From Bacteroidota bacterium (GTDB taxonomy: Bacteria > Bacteroidota > Bacteroidia > M30B66), in NCBI GenBank assembly GCA_947497195.1, contig CANMGM010000007.1:1-19690 (forward strand): DNA of 19,690 bases, read 5' to 3'. Every line of letters starts with the position of its first letter. The first letter of the stretch is position 1. Positions 8,011-14,522 of the stretch are shown here, in pieces. Position numbers and translations under genes: made by a program. The notes under the pieces are model-generated. The model had not been told where the DNA came from. It searched no databases and worked only from the letters and a program-made list of their open reading frames with translations.

Positions 8011-9688
8011 AATGCGCAACATATTCGGAGTGATGCTCCTAATGAGCACCTGCACATTCAGTTTTGCCCAGCCCGGACATACATCCATGGACATAATCGG
8101 CGCATACCGTCCACGCATTCCCGATGTGCAAAAGGTGAGCGAAGAAGCCGTAATCCAGGACAGCGCGAAAAACAAGGTTTCTATCGATTACGAACTTTAT
8201 AGTCGCAAGCATGCTACGATTTTCGAAGTAGACCCGATTAAGGCGGCCAACATGCGCGGCGAATTGCTCAAGAAAATTTATCCGGGCTACGCCAAGGCCG
8301 GGTTTGGAACGTACATGACGCCATACGCTGAGGTCTTTTACAATTCTACGCGCTCGAAAAAACTATTGGGTGGAGTGCATTTCAGGCATTTATCGTCGGA
8401 TGGCAAAATTGCGGAAGTGCCGTATTCGGGCTTTAGTCAGAACCTACTTGCCCTCAATGGAAAATCGTTTATCAAAAAAACAGCCTTAACCGGCGGAATC
8501 AATTACGACCGTCGCGTACTACGTTATTACGGCATAAACGCTGTAGATCTTGCCGATTCTAATTCGGTTTGGTTCGATTTCGATGTCAATAAAAACTCGC
8601 TAAAACAGCGTTATCAACTGGTGGGGGTAAACGCATCAATACACGATTTGTATCCGGTCGATTCGCAGGCTACAAAATTTAGAACGGGCATTTCGTATTA
8701 TAATTTCCGCGACCTCAACAATGCGGAAGAGAACAATGTGAATATCGACGGCGATGTATCGTTTTACTACCGCGATTTCGATTTATTTGTGAAAGGCGAC
8801 ATCGATTATTACAAGAACAACAACGACTCGATCGAAAGCGACAATACGCTACTCACGCTGCGTCCGGGCATACGTTTCAAGCAGGATAAATGGCGGTTGA
8901 ACGCGGGCATTTCGCTGTTTTCGGGCATGGGCGATACGAAGATGTTCAGAATTGCACCGGAGCTGGATTTCGACTTGAAACTGTACGAGAATTTCATCAT
9001 CCTGAATCTCGGAACCGATACACGCTACGAACGTGCTTCGTATAAAAGTCTCACGGATGAGAATCCATTCCTGATCAACACAGTTGAAATGCGCAACGTA
9101 TGGAAACCCTTCCGCTGGTATGCCGGATTGCGCGGCTCGGTGAGTTCGCGTTTGTCGTTTAACCTGCGGGCCAGTTACGTGCAGCTCACCGACCAGTATT
9201 TCTATGTAAACGATACCAGTTATGGAAACTGGAACAAGATGAATGTAGTGTACGACAATCCATCGCTGGTTGAATTTACCGGAGAGCTCGCCTGGCAGAA
9301 ACATTCCAAACTGCGGCTTTCGGCCCGTGTCGATTACCTGGGATATACTGCTAGCGGCGAAGCCCGTGCATGGCATGTTCCTTCGCTGCGCATGAACCTC
9401 AGCGGGAAGTATAACCTGAAAGACAAGATCTGGATTACCGCTACAGTAATTGGCCTGAACCGCCAGTTTGCGCGGACATTTGTTTATGACACAGCCGGAG
9501 TTGCAAGTGTAAGCGAGGAGCGCATGAAGGGAATTGCCGATATCAATCTGGGTGGCGAATACCGTTACAATAAGCGGATGGGCTTGTTCATCCAATTGAA
9601 CAACATTTTAAATGTTCGGTACAGCCGTTTCCTGAATTATCCAACGCAACGGTTTAGCGCATTGGGGGGCATTGGTTTTTCGTTTTAG
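8003..9688 (+). CDS. Outer-membrane beta-barrel protein, TonB-dependent-receptor-like without plug domain
   Basis: The frame is open from 7961, but I choose the ATG at 8003 because it starts a good signal peptide (MNKMRNIFGVMLLMS..., cleavage near SFA-QPG, residue 22) and lies 5 nt after an AGGAGG sequence at 7992-7997. The 561-residue product is built of alternating beta-strand sequence rich in Tyr, Asn and Asp, and ends in a terminal Phe (GGIGFSF), the usual outer-membrane assembly signal. The last strands, including NNILNVRYSRFLN, resemble the C-terminus of TonB-dependent receptors. It is too short for a full receptor and shows no plug domain or TonB box. The start overlaps the TPR gene by 8 bases, implying translational coupling. 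Function is unknown: a channel, an assembly platform, or the outer-membrane partner of the TPR protein. Confidence 0.82.
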   Translation: MNKMRNIFGVMLLMSTCTFSFAQPGHTSMDIIGAYRPRIPDVQKVSEEAVIQDSAKNKVSIDYELYSRKHATIFEVDPIKAANMRGELLKKIYPGYAKAGFGTYMTPYAEVFYNSTRSKKLLGGVHFRHLSSDGKIAEVPYSGFSQNLLALNGKSFIKKTALTGGINYDRRVLRYYGINAVDLADSNSVWFDFDVNKNSLKQRYQLVGVNASIHDLYPVDSQATKFRTGISYYNFRDLNNAEENNVNIDGDVSFYYRDFDLFVKGDIDYYKNNNDSIESDNTLLTLRPGIRFKQDKWRLNAGISLFSGMGDTKMFRIAPELDFDLKLYENFIILNLGTDTRYERASYKSLTDENPFLINTVEMRNVWKPFRWYAGLRGSVSSRLSFNLRASYVQLTDQYFYVNDTSYGNWNKMNVVYDNPSLVEFTGELAWQKHSKLRLSARVDYLGYTASGEARAWHVPSLRMNLSGKYNLKDKIWITATVIGLNRQFARTFVYDTAGVASVSEERMKGIADINLGGEYRYNKRMGLFIQLNNILNVRYSRFLNYPTQRFSALGGIGFSF

Positions 9689-9730
9689 AATTGGTACGCT
9701 AAAGCGAATAGAGCACCACTATAAATAAAC

Positions 9731-9764
9731 AAAGCGGGACCGTTTTTGAGGACGATTCCGCTTT
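9731..9764 (+). terminator. Hairpin at head of copy A, probable terminator after the TPR-barrel operon
   Basis: AAAGCGGGA pairs with the TTCCGCTTT side, followed by an internal C-A mismatch and a second short stem (CGTT with GACG), loop TTTGAG. One pair is a G-T wobble where copy B has G-C. It lies 42 bp after the barrel gene stop, where an operon terminator is expected, but the following T-run is broken (TTTGTTG), so termination on the + strand may be weak. Read on the minus strand it is followed by GTTTATTTAT. Confidence 0.55.
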
Positions 9765-10039
9765 GTTGCTATTGCCTGCCGTAACAGACAAAGCAAGGCG
9801 AACGATACAACGGGTTAACCGTGATGCATGCCGATATACCTTCAACAATTGGAATTAAAACCATCTCAGATCTCAACTCTTCTTTGTACGGGAAATCCCG
9901 CTCCATTTGCTAAAACTTTCAATTAATGCAAATCGTAAATCAAAGTATCTCAACTCTGGAATCGTACTATACACTGACTGAAAATAACCAGCAAATTTCA
10001 TTTATATGTACAAAGTGCTTCCCCTTTCGGAACGATGCC

Positions 10040-10055
10040 CGCAGGTAAACCTACA
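10040..10055. other. Internal hairpin of copy A, imperfect
   Basis: AGGT and ACCT can pair around two central A residues (or with a four-base loop), extended outward by G41-C54 and two C-A mismatches. In copy B, at 11170-11185, the same positions form a perfect seven-pair arm. The pair G10044-C10051 is replaced by A11174-T11181 in copy B, a true two-sided compensatory change, while both C-A mismatches here are T-A pairs there. Confidence 0.5.
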
Positions 10056-10328
10056 AACACCCAAGCCTAACATACTATCGTCTATTTCTAGACTTATCGG
10101 TTAAAGAACGCTGCATTGTTTTGCTGTATTAAAGATGGGAAAACAGTATTAGAATCCAAATTTTTCGGGCATCTAGTTCTGCACACGTAATGCACAGGCT
10201 TATAAACATTTAACATTTCGCAAAAGCATTAACAGGCCTTAAATGTGCTCCATAATATCGTGGTAATGAACAGATGTTGAAAAGTGTAACGGTTGATAAA
10301 CCCAAGAAAAATGGAGCTATTCGCGCTA

Positions 10329-10346
10329 TGAAAAATTCGTTTTTCG
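10329..10346. other. Tail hairpin of copy A
   Basis: GAAAAA and TTTTTC pair around a TTCG loop, with an outer T-G wobble. The corresponding place in copy B (11459-11476) forms CGAAAAA/TTTTTCG around ATCG. The A-tract/T-tract symmetry would give a weak intrinsic terminator in either direction. It lies a few bases inside the end of similarity between the two copies, so it marks the element boundary. Confidence 0.5.
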
Positions 10347-10350
10347 GAGG

Positions 10351-10858
10351 ATCGACGAAAAAAGATATGTTTTTGACAAAAACGACTTTGAGTAGAAATG
10401 GCGCTTATCGAAGCAAATCTGCATTAGCAAGGAACTATTTACCTCGGCCGTAGGAGAGCCGGAATACGTATATAGTTGAATCTGCAAAAGTCGATTTTAA
10501 CTGCATTCTCCACCTTAGAGGGATATTTTAAGATTTACATGGCTAATTTTTCCGCTAGTGGGTCGGCATGCTCTGTAATTAAGAGCTCTTGGTGCCTTTT
10601 TCGTACCAAAGATGCATTCAATATGTCAAGAAAAATGCAGTGGTTCCACGCGCCATTTCAAAACCAAAAGAATTCACACAAAGGTGACGTGCAATGTATT
10701 CGGCCACGGATCCACGGACTTATTACACAATAGAATTAACAAACCTGACGATGTGGATCTCTTCTGAAATGGACTAGATTCGAATCAAGGAATCAGGTTC
10801 AAAATTTTGGTTCTGACCTACCCAAAATCAGCTGCGCTACAAGTATAATGGCACAAAA
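10351..10858. other. Unique spacer between the two repeat copies, no gene recognised
   Basis: About 508 bp with no convincing gene. One + strand frame of 85 codons (10476-10733) has no recognisable domain, no ribosome-binding site and an irregular Trp/Cys/Ser/Lys-rich composition, so I do not call it. No tRNA-like fold was seen. Just outside copy A is a perfect 15-bp inverted repeat, GTTTTTG-a-CAAAAAC, at 10369-10383. Its sequence does not continue the similarity seen after copy B, so the duplicated unit is the 620-bp element itself, not element plus spacer. Confidence 0.6.
10369..10383. repeat. Perfect 15-bp inverted repeat
   Basis: GTTTTTG and CAAAAAC flank a single central A, 19 bp beyond the end of copy A. 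There is no counterpart after copy B. It may be a protein-binding operator-like site or a chance feature of A/T-rich DNA. Confidence 0.35.
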
Positions 10859-10860
10859 AC

Positions 10861-10897
10861 AAAGCGGGACCGTCTTTGAGAACGATCCCGCTTTTTT
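10861..10897 (+). terminator. Terminator-like hairpin with T-run at head of copy B
   Basis: AAAGCGGGA pairs with TCCCGCTTT; a C-A mismatch at 10870/10885 is shared with copy A, then CGT pairs with ACG around an eight-base loop. Six T follow on the + strand, and the minus strand reads GTTTTTG after the stem, so it could terminate in both directions. No gene ends just upstream, which is odd for a plain terminator. Confidence 0.6.
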
Positions 10898-11169
10898 GCA
10901 ATTGCCTGCCGTAACAGACAACGCAATGCTAACTTAACAACGGATTAACCGAGATGCATGCCGATATACACTTTACAATAGAATTTAAAACCATTTCAGA
11001 TTTTAGATTTTTCTTGTACGGGAAACCCCGCTCCACTTGCTAAAACTTTCACTCGATGCTACTCGTAAACCAAAGTATCTCAACTCTAGAATCGTACTAG
11101 ACACTGCCTGAAAATAAACAGCAAATTTCATTTATACGTACAAAGTGCTTCTCCTTTCGGAACGATGCC

Positions 11170-11185
11170 TGTAAGTAAACTTACA
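11170..11185. other. Internal hairpin of copy B, perfect
   Basis: TGTAAGT and ACTTACA pair around AA (or GTAAG/CTTAC around a four-base TAAA loop if RNA). Copy A keeps the fold with one compensatory G-C for A-T exchange and two C-A mismatches. As DNA it is also a near-palindrome that a dimeric protein could bind. Confidence 0.5.
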
Positions 11186-11458
11186 AACACCCAAGCCTCA
11201 CATACTATCATCCATTTCTGGACTAACCGGTTAAAGAACGCTGCATTGTTTTGCTGTATCAAAGATGAAAAAACTGTATTAGAAACCAAATTTTTTAGGC
11301 CCATAGTTCTTCACACGTAATACACCGGCTTATAAACATTTAACATTTCGCCAAAGCATGATTAAGCCTTAAATGCGCTCTATAATTTGATGGTAATGAA
11401 CATGTGTTGAAAAGTGTATCGGTTGATAAACCCGACAAAAAACGAACTAACCAGGTCG

Positions 11459-11476
11459 CGAAAAAATCGTTTTTCG
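11459..11476. other. Tail hairpin of copy B
   Basis: CGAAAAA and TTTTTCG are perfectly complementary around ATCG. Compared with copy A, the loop changes (TTCG to ATCG) while the stem is kept, and the outer pair is C-G instead of T-G. Confidence 0.5.
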
Positions 11477-11639
11477 ATGGAAAAGGGAAAAAGAGACGAT
11501 AATTTAAGCCCAAACGGGAAGATTTTCAATAGACGAAATCTCTGGCTTAAGGGGCGAGGCAGGTAGCTCATTTGGCGGGGCAATGCGCGCGGCAAATGAC
11601 TACAGCCGAGCACCTGACCCAAAGGGGAAGCCCCAAATA

Positions 11640-12428
11640 CTATAAATTACCAGTGCGGCCTCCGTCGACAGGTACGTTAATCCCGTTGATGTAGCCCGCC
11701 TCATCGGATGCCAGAAAGCACACGGCGTATGCGACTTCCTCGGGGCGGGCAAAACGCGCCAAGGGGATTTCGTGTAGCATTTCGGCTTCGACGGCTTCGA
11801 TGCTGTTGCCGCTTCGTGTTGCCTTCGACGCAATAATTTGTTCCAATCGACCTGTTTTGGTTGCTCCGGGCAGCACATTGTTAACGGTTATGCCAAATTT
11901 ACCCACTTCGTTTGCCAGTGTTTTAGCCCAGTTGCCCACGGCCGCACGCACCGTATTGGATACACCTAAGCCCTGCAGTGGTAGCTTTACCGAGGTAGAA
12001 ATGATGTTGATGATGCGGCCACTGCCCTGCTCTTTCATGCCCGGAACCAGGGCTGCTGCAATAACATGGTTGCAGATAAGATGCTGCGAAAAGGCATCGA
12101 GGAAATGTTCGGGCTTGGCATCAAGCAGCGGTCCGGCGGGTGGTCCACCGTTGTTGTTGACGATTGCATCGACGCGGTTACCCTCGGATGCAAACTGCTG
12201 AATAACCTGCTGCACTTCCTGCCAGTTCGAAAAATCGGCAGCCAAAAAACTGTGCGCCCCCGATGCTGCAGCCGGCAATGCTGCACAAATTTCGGCCATC
12301 TTCTCACGGTTGCGCGCAAAAAGCACAACACGTGCTCCGCGGCTTGCCATTTCACGGGCACACGCCAAGCCAATTCCCTGTGTACTTCCGCATACCAAAA
12401 CTGTTTTACCATCGAGACATAAATTCAT
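11640..12428 (-). CDS. SDR-family oxidoreductase-like protein lacking the Tyr/Lys active site
   Basis: The frame is open from a TTG at 12455, but the ATG at 12428 gives the usual SDR N-terminus (MNLCLDGKTVLVCGSTQGIG) and a 262-residue protein of normal length. The dinucleotide-binding glycine motif GSTQGIG (residues 14-20) and the NNNGGP strand-4 motif are present, as is the C-terminal NGINVPVDGG. Where classical SDRs have YxxxK, this protein reads SNTVR before AAVGNWAKTLA, so Tyr is replaced by Ser and Lys by Arg. It matches the description of the 3-oxoacyl-ACP-reductase-like SDR subgroup known to deviate from the catalytic tetrad. It may bind NAD(P) but act by a different mechanism, or be non-catalytic. 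It is divergent from, and 32 bp away from, the 3-hydroxyanthranilate dioxygenase gene, suggesting a link to kynurenine degradation; that link is inference. Confidence 0.87.
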   Translation of the reverse strand: MNLCLDGKTVLVCGSTQGIGLACAREMASRGARVVLFARNREKMAEICAALPAAASGAHSFLAADFSNWQEVQQVIQQFASEGNRVDAIVNNNGGPPAGPLLDAKPEHFLDAFSQHLICNHVIAAALVPGMKEQGSGRIINIISTSVKLPLQGLGVSNTVRAAVGNWAKTLANEVGKFGITVNNVLPGATKTGRLEQIIASKATRSGNSIEAVEAEMLHEIPLARFARPEEVAYAVCFLASDEAGYINGINVPVDGGRTGNL

Positions 12429-12452
12429 TCGCGTGTGATTTTGTATCATTGC

Positions 12453-12460
12453 CAAAATTA
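12453..12460 (-). promoter_or_regulatory. Probable Bacteroidota -7 promoter element for the SDR gene
   Basis: On the minus strand these bases read TAATTTTG, an exact match to the TAnnTTTG -7 consensus of Bacteroidota sigma-A promoters. A TTG at 12476-12478 lies 15 bp upstream, somewhat closer than the usual -33 spacing. Transcription would start around 12445, leaving a short leader before the ATG at 12428. The box directly abuts the ATG of the divergent dioxygenase gene. On the + strand, TGATTTTG at 12436-12443 is a one-mismatch candidate for the dioxygenase. Confidence 0.4.
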
Positions 12461-12994
12461 ATGCTTATGCCCGTGCAACGTCCGTTTAATTTTAAAAAGT
12501 GGATCGAAGAAAACCGCCACTTGCTAAAACCCCCTGTTGGCAACCAATCGGTATACAAAACAGCCGAAAACATTATCGTGATGGTTGTTGGCGGTCCGAA
12601 TAACCGAAAGGACTTTCATTACAACGAAACGGAAGAGTTTTATTTCCAGCTCGAAGGCGATATGGTGCTGCGCATTATGGAAGATGGGAAGCCGGTTGAC
12701 ATTCCGATATGCGAAGGCGAGATCTTTATGCTGCCTGGAAAAACGCCGCATTCTCCGCAACGGCCTGCCAATACGGTTGGACTTGTCATCGAATTGGTTC
12801 GTCCGGATACATTGCTCGACGGATTTCGCTGGTATTGCGAGAACTGCGGAACCTTGCTGCACGAAGCGCATGTGCATGTTTCGGATATTGTGAAAAATCT
12901 GCCGCCGGTTATGGAGGCGTTTTACACGAATGAAGCGTTGCGAACCTGCAAGACATGTGGAACCTGCATGGAGCCGCCGAAATCTCTGAAATAA
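12461..12994 (+). CDS. nbaC: 3-hydroxyanthranilate 3,4-dioxygenase
   Basis: The 177-residue cupin (175 if the ATG at 12467 is used) matches bacterial 3-hydroxyanthranilate dioxygenase in length and motifs. It opens the aromatic ring of 3-hydroxyanthranilate to 2-amino-3-carboxymuconate semialdehyde, in tryptophan degradation or de novo NAD synthesis. The Fe(II) ligands are visible as His53 and Glu59 in DFHYNETEEFYF and His97 in GKTPHSPQR, with Arg49 and Arg101 at substrate-binding positions. A C-terminal rubredoxin-like metal site is complete: CENC (Cys126, Cys129) and CKTC (Cys163, Cys166). I chose 12461 because upstream codons run into the divergent SDR gene and lack family similarity. The gene ends 6 bp from the convergent DUF2911 gene, and no other kynurenine-pathway gene is in the window. 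Confidence 0.95.
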   Translation: MLMPVQRPFNFKKWIEENRHLLKPPVGNQSVYKTAENIIVMVVGGPNNRKDFHYNETEEFYFQLEGDMVLRIMEDGKPVDIPICEGEIFMLPGKTPHSPQRPANTVGLVIELVRPDTLLDGFRWYCENCGTLLHEAHVHVSDIVKNLPPVMEAFYTNEALRTCKTCGTCMEPPKSLK

Positions 12995-13000
12995 TAGGTT

Positions 13001-13567
13001 TTAACGAATCGGAAAACCAACTTTCAGGTTTTCCCAACTTAGCGTAATCACACCTTCATCGCCCGATGTATTTACATCGAATTTAAGACGTTCGTTGAAC
13101 TCTGATGATTTACCGGGTTTAACTTCAGCAATGCGCAAAGCATCTTTCGATTCATCGTATTTGTAGGCTCCCCACTGGTCGGCAACGGTATTGAAAACGA
13201 ATGTCCAATTCTGTTCTCCGGGAATGGCAAAAAGAGCATATTTACCGGCACGAAGCATTTTACCTGCCACTTTACAATCGCGGCTAAGCTCGATTGTAGT
13301 TGCTTCGTTAGCGCCTGTACGCCAAATTTTACCATATGGAACAAGTTCTCCCCAAACAGTGCGGCCTTTTACGCCTGGTTGCGAATAATTAATTTTCACC
13401 TTCAGATCTCCAATAGAAGCGCTTGCTTCGGCCGGCGGACTTGGACGATCGTCTTTCTTGGCAGCAGATGCTTTCATAGTTCCCGGCTGTGCGAATGCCA
13501 TTGTCGAACATGTTACACCAATAACGACGTATAGGGCGGCAATCAATGTGAATCTGATGGTTTTCAT
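13001..13567 (-). CDS. Exported DUF2911 protein
   Basis: I chose the ATG at 13567, which starts a signal peptide (MKTIRFTLIAALYVVIG..., cleavage near AFA-QPG), rather than the longer frame that would run into the upstream ctlX gene. The 188-residue product is a typical DUF2911 protein: SPPAEASASIGDLKVKINYSQPGVKGRTVWG, the PYGKIWRTGANEATTIELS segment and the AGKYALFAIPG segment are the recognisable core, spread over about residues 40-125. The family is common in Bacteroidota, is secreted or periplasmic, and has no assigned function. It is 34 bp downstream of ctlX on the same strand, so it may be the last gene of that operon. No terminator was seen in the 6 bp before the convergent dioxygenase. 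Confidence 0.9.
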   Translation of the reverse strand: MKTIRFTLIAALYVVIGVTCSTMAFAQPGTMKASAAKKDDRPSPPAEASASIGDLKVKINYSQPGVKGRTVWGELVPYGKIWRTGANEATTIELSRDCKVAGKMLRAGKYALFAIPGEQNWTFVFNTVADQWGAYKYDESKDALRIAEVKPGKSSEFNERLKFDVNTSGDEGVITLSWENLKVGFPIR

Positions 13568-13601
13568 GGGTAGAAAAATTAGAATTGTAAATATAGTTTT
13601 T

Positions 13602-14519
13602 TCAATCAAAATCGTGCCATGGAGAACGAATTTCGGCCAGCATGCAACGTACCGAACCGCCACCGAATGCTTCAATGATTGAAATTGATGCGGGTGTTAT
13701 AAAACCTGATTGCTGTAATGCCAAAAGTTGTGATTCTGTTAAAACTTCAAGTGCGCGGGAGGAAATTACAATAAGCAGCTCGTCGAGTGAATTTCTTAGT
13801 TCCAAAACATTGCCGGCAAATTCGTTCACCTGTTCGCGCGAAATTTCGATCAATGTTCGGCCATCCAATGCAAGTTTGCCTATAACCGCAGCTCGTTGTT
13901 CGGGCGGAATACTTTCTGCACAAAGGATTGCATACCGGGTACCGATGCTCAAGATTACATTTGTATGGTAATATGGCTTTCCATCGACATCCATTGCATC
14001 AAAAATTACAGCTTCAAAGCCGAGTTTTTCTGCAATTTGGCGGGCTAGGTTTTCATCGGTGCGCGATGAACGCGATGCAAATACGCGTTTGGTAAGGTAA
14101 TCGAAAATCAAACTACCGGTTCCTTCCAGGGAAATGCAATTTTCCGATGCATTCGAAATATCTATAATCTCTTTTGCAGGCGCAATTTGATCGAGGTAGG
14201 CGCACACGGCATCATTCTTCTCAATTCGCCTATTGTGTGCTTCCATGGCATAATAAACACGAATTCCATTGTCGTGCAAACCAAGCCAATTGTTCGGAAA
14301 CAAGGCATCGGGTTTTTCAGGAGATGCAGTATCTTGATACACATGTACCCGAACACCTTCATTTCGAAGTGCGAAAACCAATTCGTCAAATTCGGCCAAA
14401 ACAGCATCAAGTTCGGGTGGTGTTCCTCGCTGTTGAAAAGCATTTGATTCTGCCGTTTCGGGATTGCTATAAAAAACAGCAGGCCGCACCATAAAAACCG
14501 AACTTACAGATTGATGCAT
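13602..14519 (-). CDS. ctlX: Citrulline/arginine-type guanidino hydrolase, CtlX family
   Basis: The 305-residue protein belongs to the arginine deiminase/amidinotransferase superfamily, CtlX branch. Family marks are LFPNNWLGLHDNG with Asp71 just before, LEGTGSLIFD (Glu132), YYHTNVILS (His185) and GGGSVRCMLAEI with the nucleophilic Cys292 near the C-terminus. Characterised members hydrolyse citrulline to ornithine, CO2 and ammonia; an arginine- or dimethylarginine-hydrolysing activity cannot be excluded from sequence. No signal peptide, so cytoplasmic. The start lies 3 bp downstream of the penicillin-acylase stop codon, which implies cotranscription and probably coupled translation. Ornithine or nitrogen salvage from material released by the exported hydrolases upstream is a plausible but unproven role. 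Confidence 0.9.
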   Translation of the reverse strand: MHQSVSSVFMVRPAVFYSNPETAESNAFQQRGTPPELDAVLAEFDELVFALRNEGVRVHVYQDTASPEKPDALFPNNWLGLHDNGIRVYYAMEAHNRRIEKNDAVCAYLDQIAPAKEIIDISNASENCISLEGTGSLIFDYLTKRVFASRSSRTDENLARQIAEKLGFEAVIFDAMDVDGKPYYHTNVILSIGTRYAILCAESIPPEQRAAVIGKLALDGRTLIEISREQVNEFAGNVLELRNSLDELLIVISSRALEVLTESQLLALQQSGFITPASISIIEAFGGGSVRCMLAEIRSPWHDFD

Positions 14520-14522
14520 AGC

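Larger units (their letters stand above)
9729..10350. repeat. Structured noncoding repeat element, copy A (about 620 bp)
   Basis: This copy matches 10859-11480 at a constant offset of 1,130 bp. Counting by hand over 620 aligned positions I find about 94 differences and no insertion or deletion, about 85% identity. Similarity stops sharply at both ends: the 40 bp before and the sequence after do not match. The best-preserved part is 9961-10140 (about 90%), including identical runs of 32 bp (10098-10129) and 25 bp (10197-10221); 9841-9900 is the least preserved. No reading frame of 60 codons exists inside on either strand, so it is not coding. Hairpins are present at 9731-9764, 10040-10055, 10226-10246 and 10329-10346, and the matching positions in copy B also fold. 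Likely a large structured RNA gene or a discrete structured repeat; strand of any transcript is unknown. It begins about 40 bp after the barrel gene stop. Confidence 0.85.
10859..11480. repeat. Structured noncoding repeat element, copy B (about 620 bp)
   Basis: Direct repeat of 9729-10350, gapless over its full length with about 85% identity by hand count. No frame of real length lies wholly inside; one minus-strand frame of 80 codons (11380-11622) straddles the end and looks random. Its head hairpin (10861-10894) is followed by a run of six T, its internal hairpin at 11170-11185 is perfect, GCAT...ATGC with an inner TTAA/TTAA stem is at 11356-11376, and the tail hairpin is at 11459-11476. 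The 160 bp between this copy and the SDR gene (11481-11639) is unlike anything after copy A and shows only a short GGGG/CCCC stem near 11623-11633. Same interpretation as copy A. Confidence 0.85.

Noticed and set aside
7219..8175. Minus-strand open frame of 318 codons opposite the TPR and barrel genes
   Set aside because: It lies entirely over well-supported + strand coding sequence, crosses the boundary of two genes, has no domain or signal, and is explained by codon bias of the opposite strand.
8849..9595. Minus-strand open frame of 248 codons opposite the barrel gene
   Set aside because: It is an antisense shadow of the barrel gene with an irregular composition and no recognisable motif.
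10476..10733. 85-codon + strand frame in the spacer between the repeats
   Set aside because: It has no domain, no ribosome-binding or promoter signal and an irregular composition; random frames of this length are expected in about 500 bp of noncoding DNA.
9729..11480. Insertion sequence or composite transposon made of the two long repeats
   Set aside because: There is no transposase-like frame in or between the copies, no terminal inverted repeats on the elements, and no target-site duplication that I could find.
9729..11480. CRISPR array or retron
   Set aside because: There are only two long copies, not short regularly spaced repeats, and no cas gene or reverse transcriptase in the window.
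11380..11622. 80-codon minus-strand frame across the end of repeat copy B
   Set aside because: The part inside the repeat is interrupted in copy A, and the product is rich in Phe, Arg and Leu without any motif, so it is not likely to be translated.
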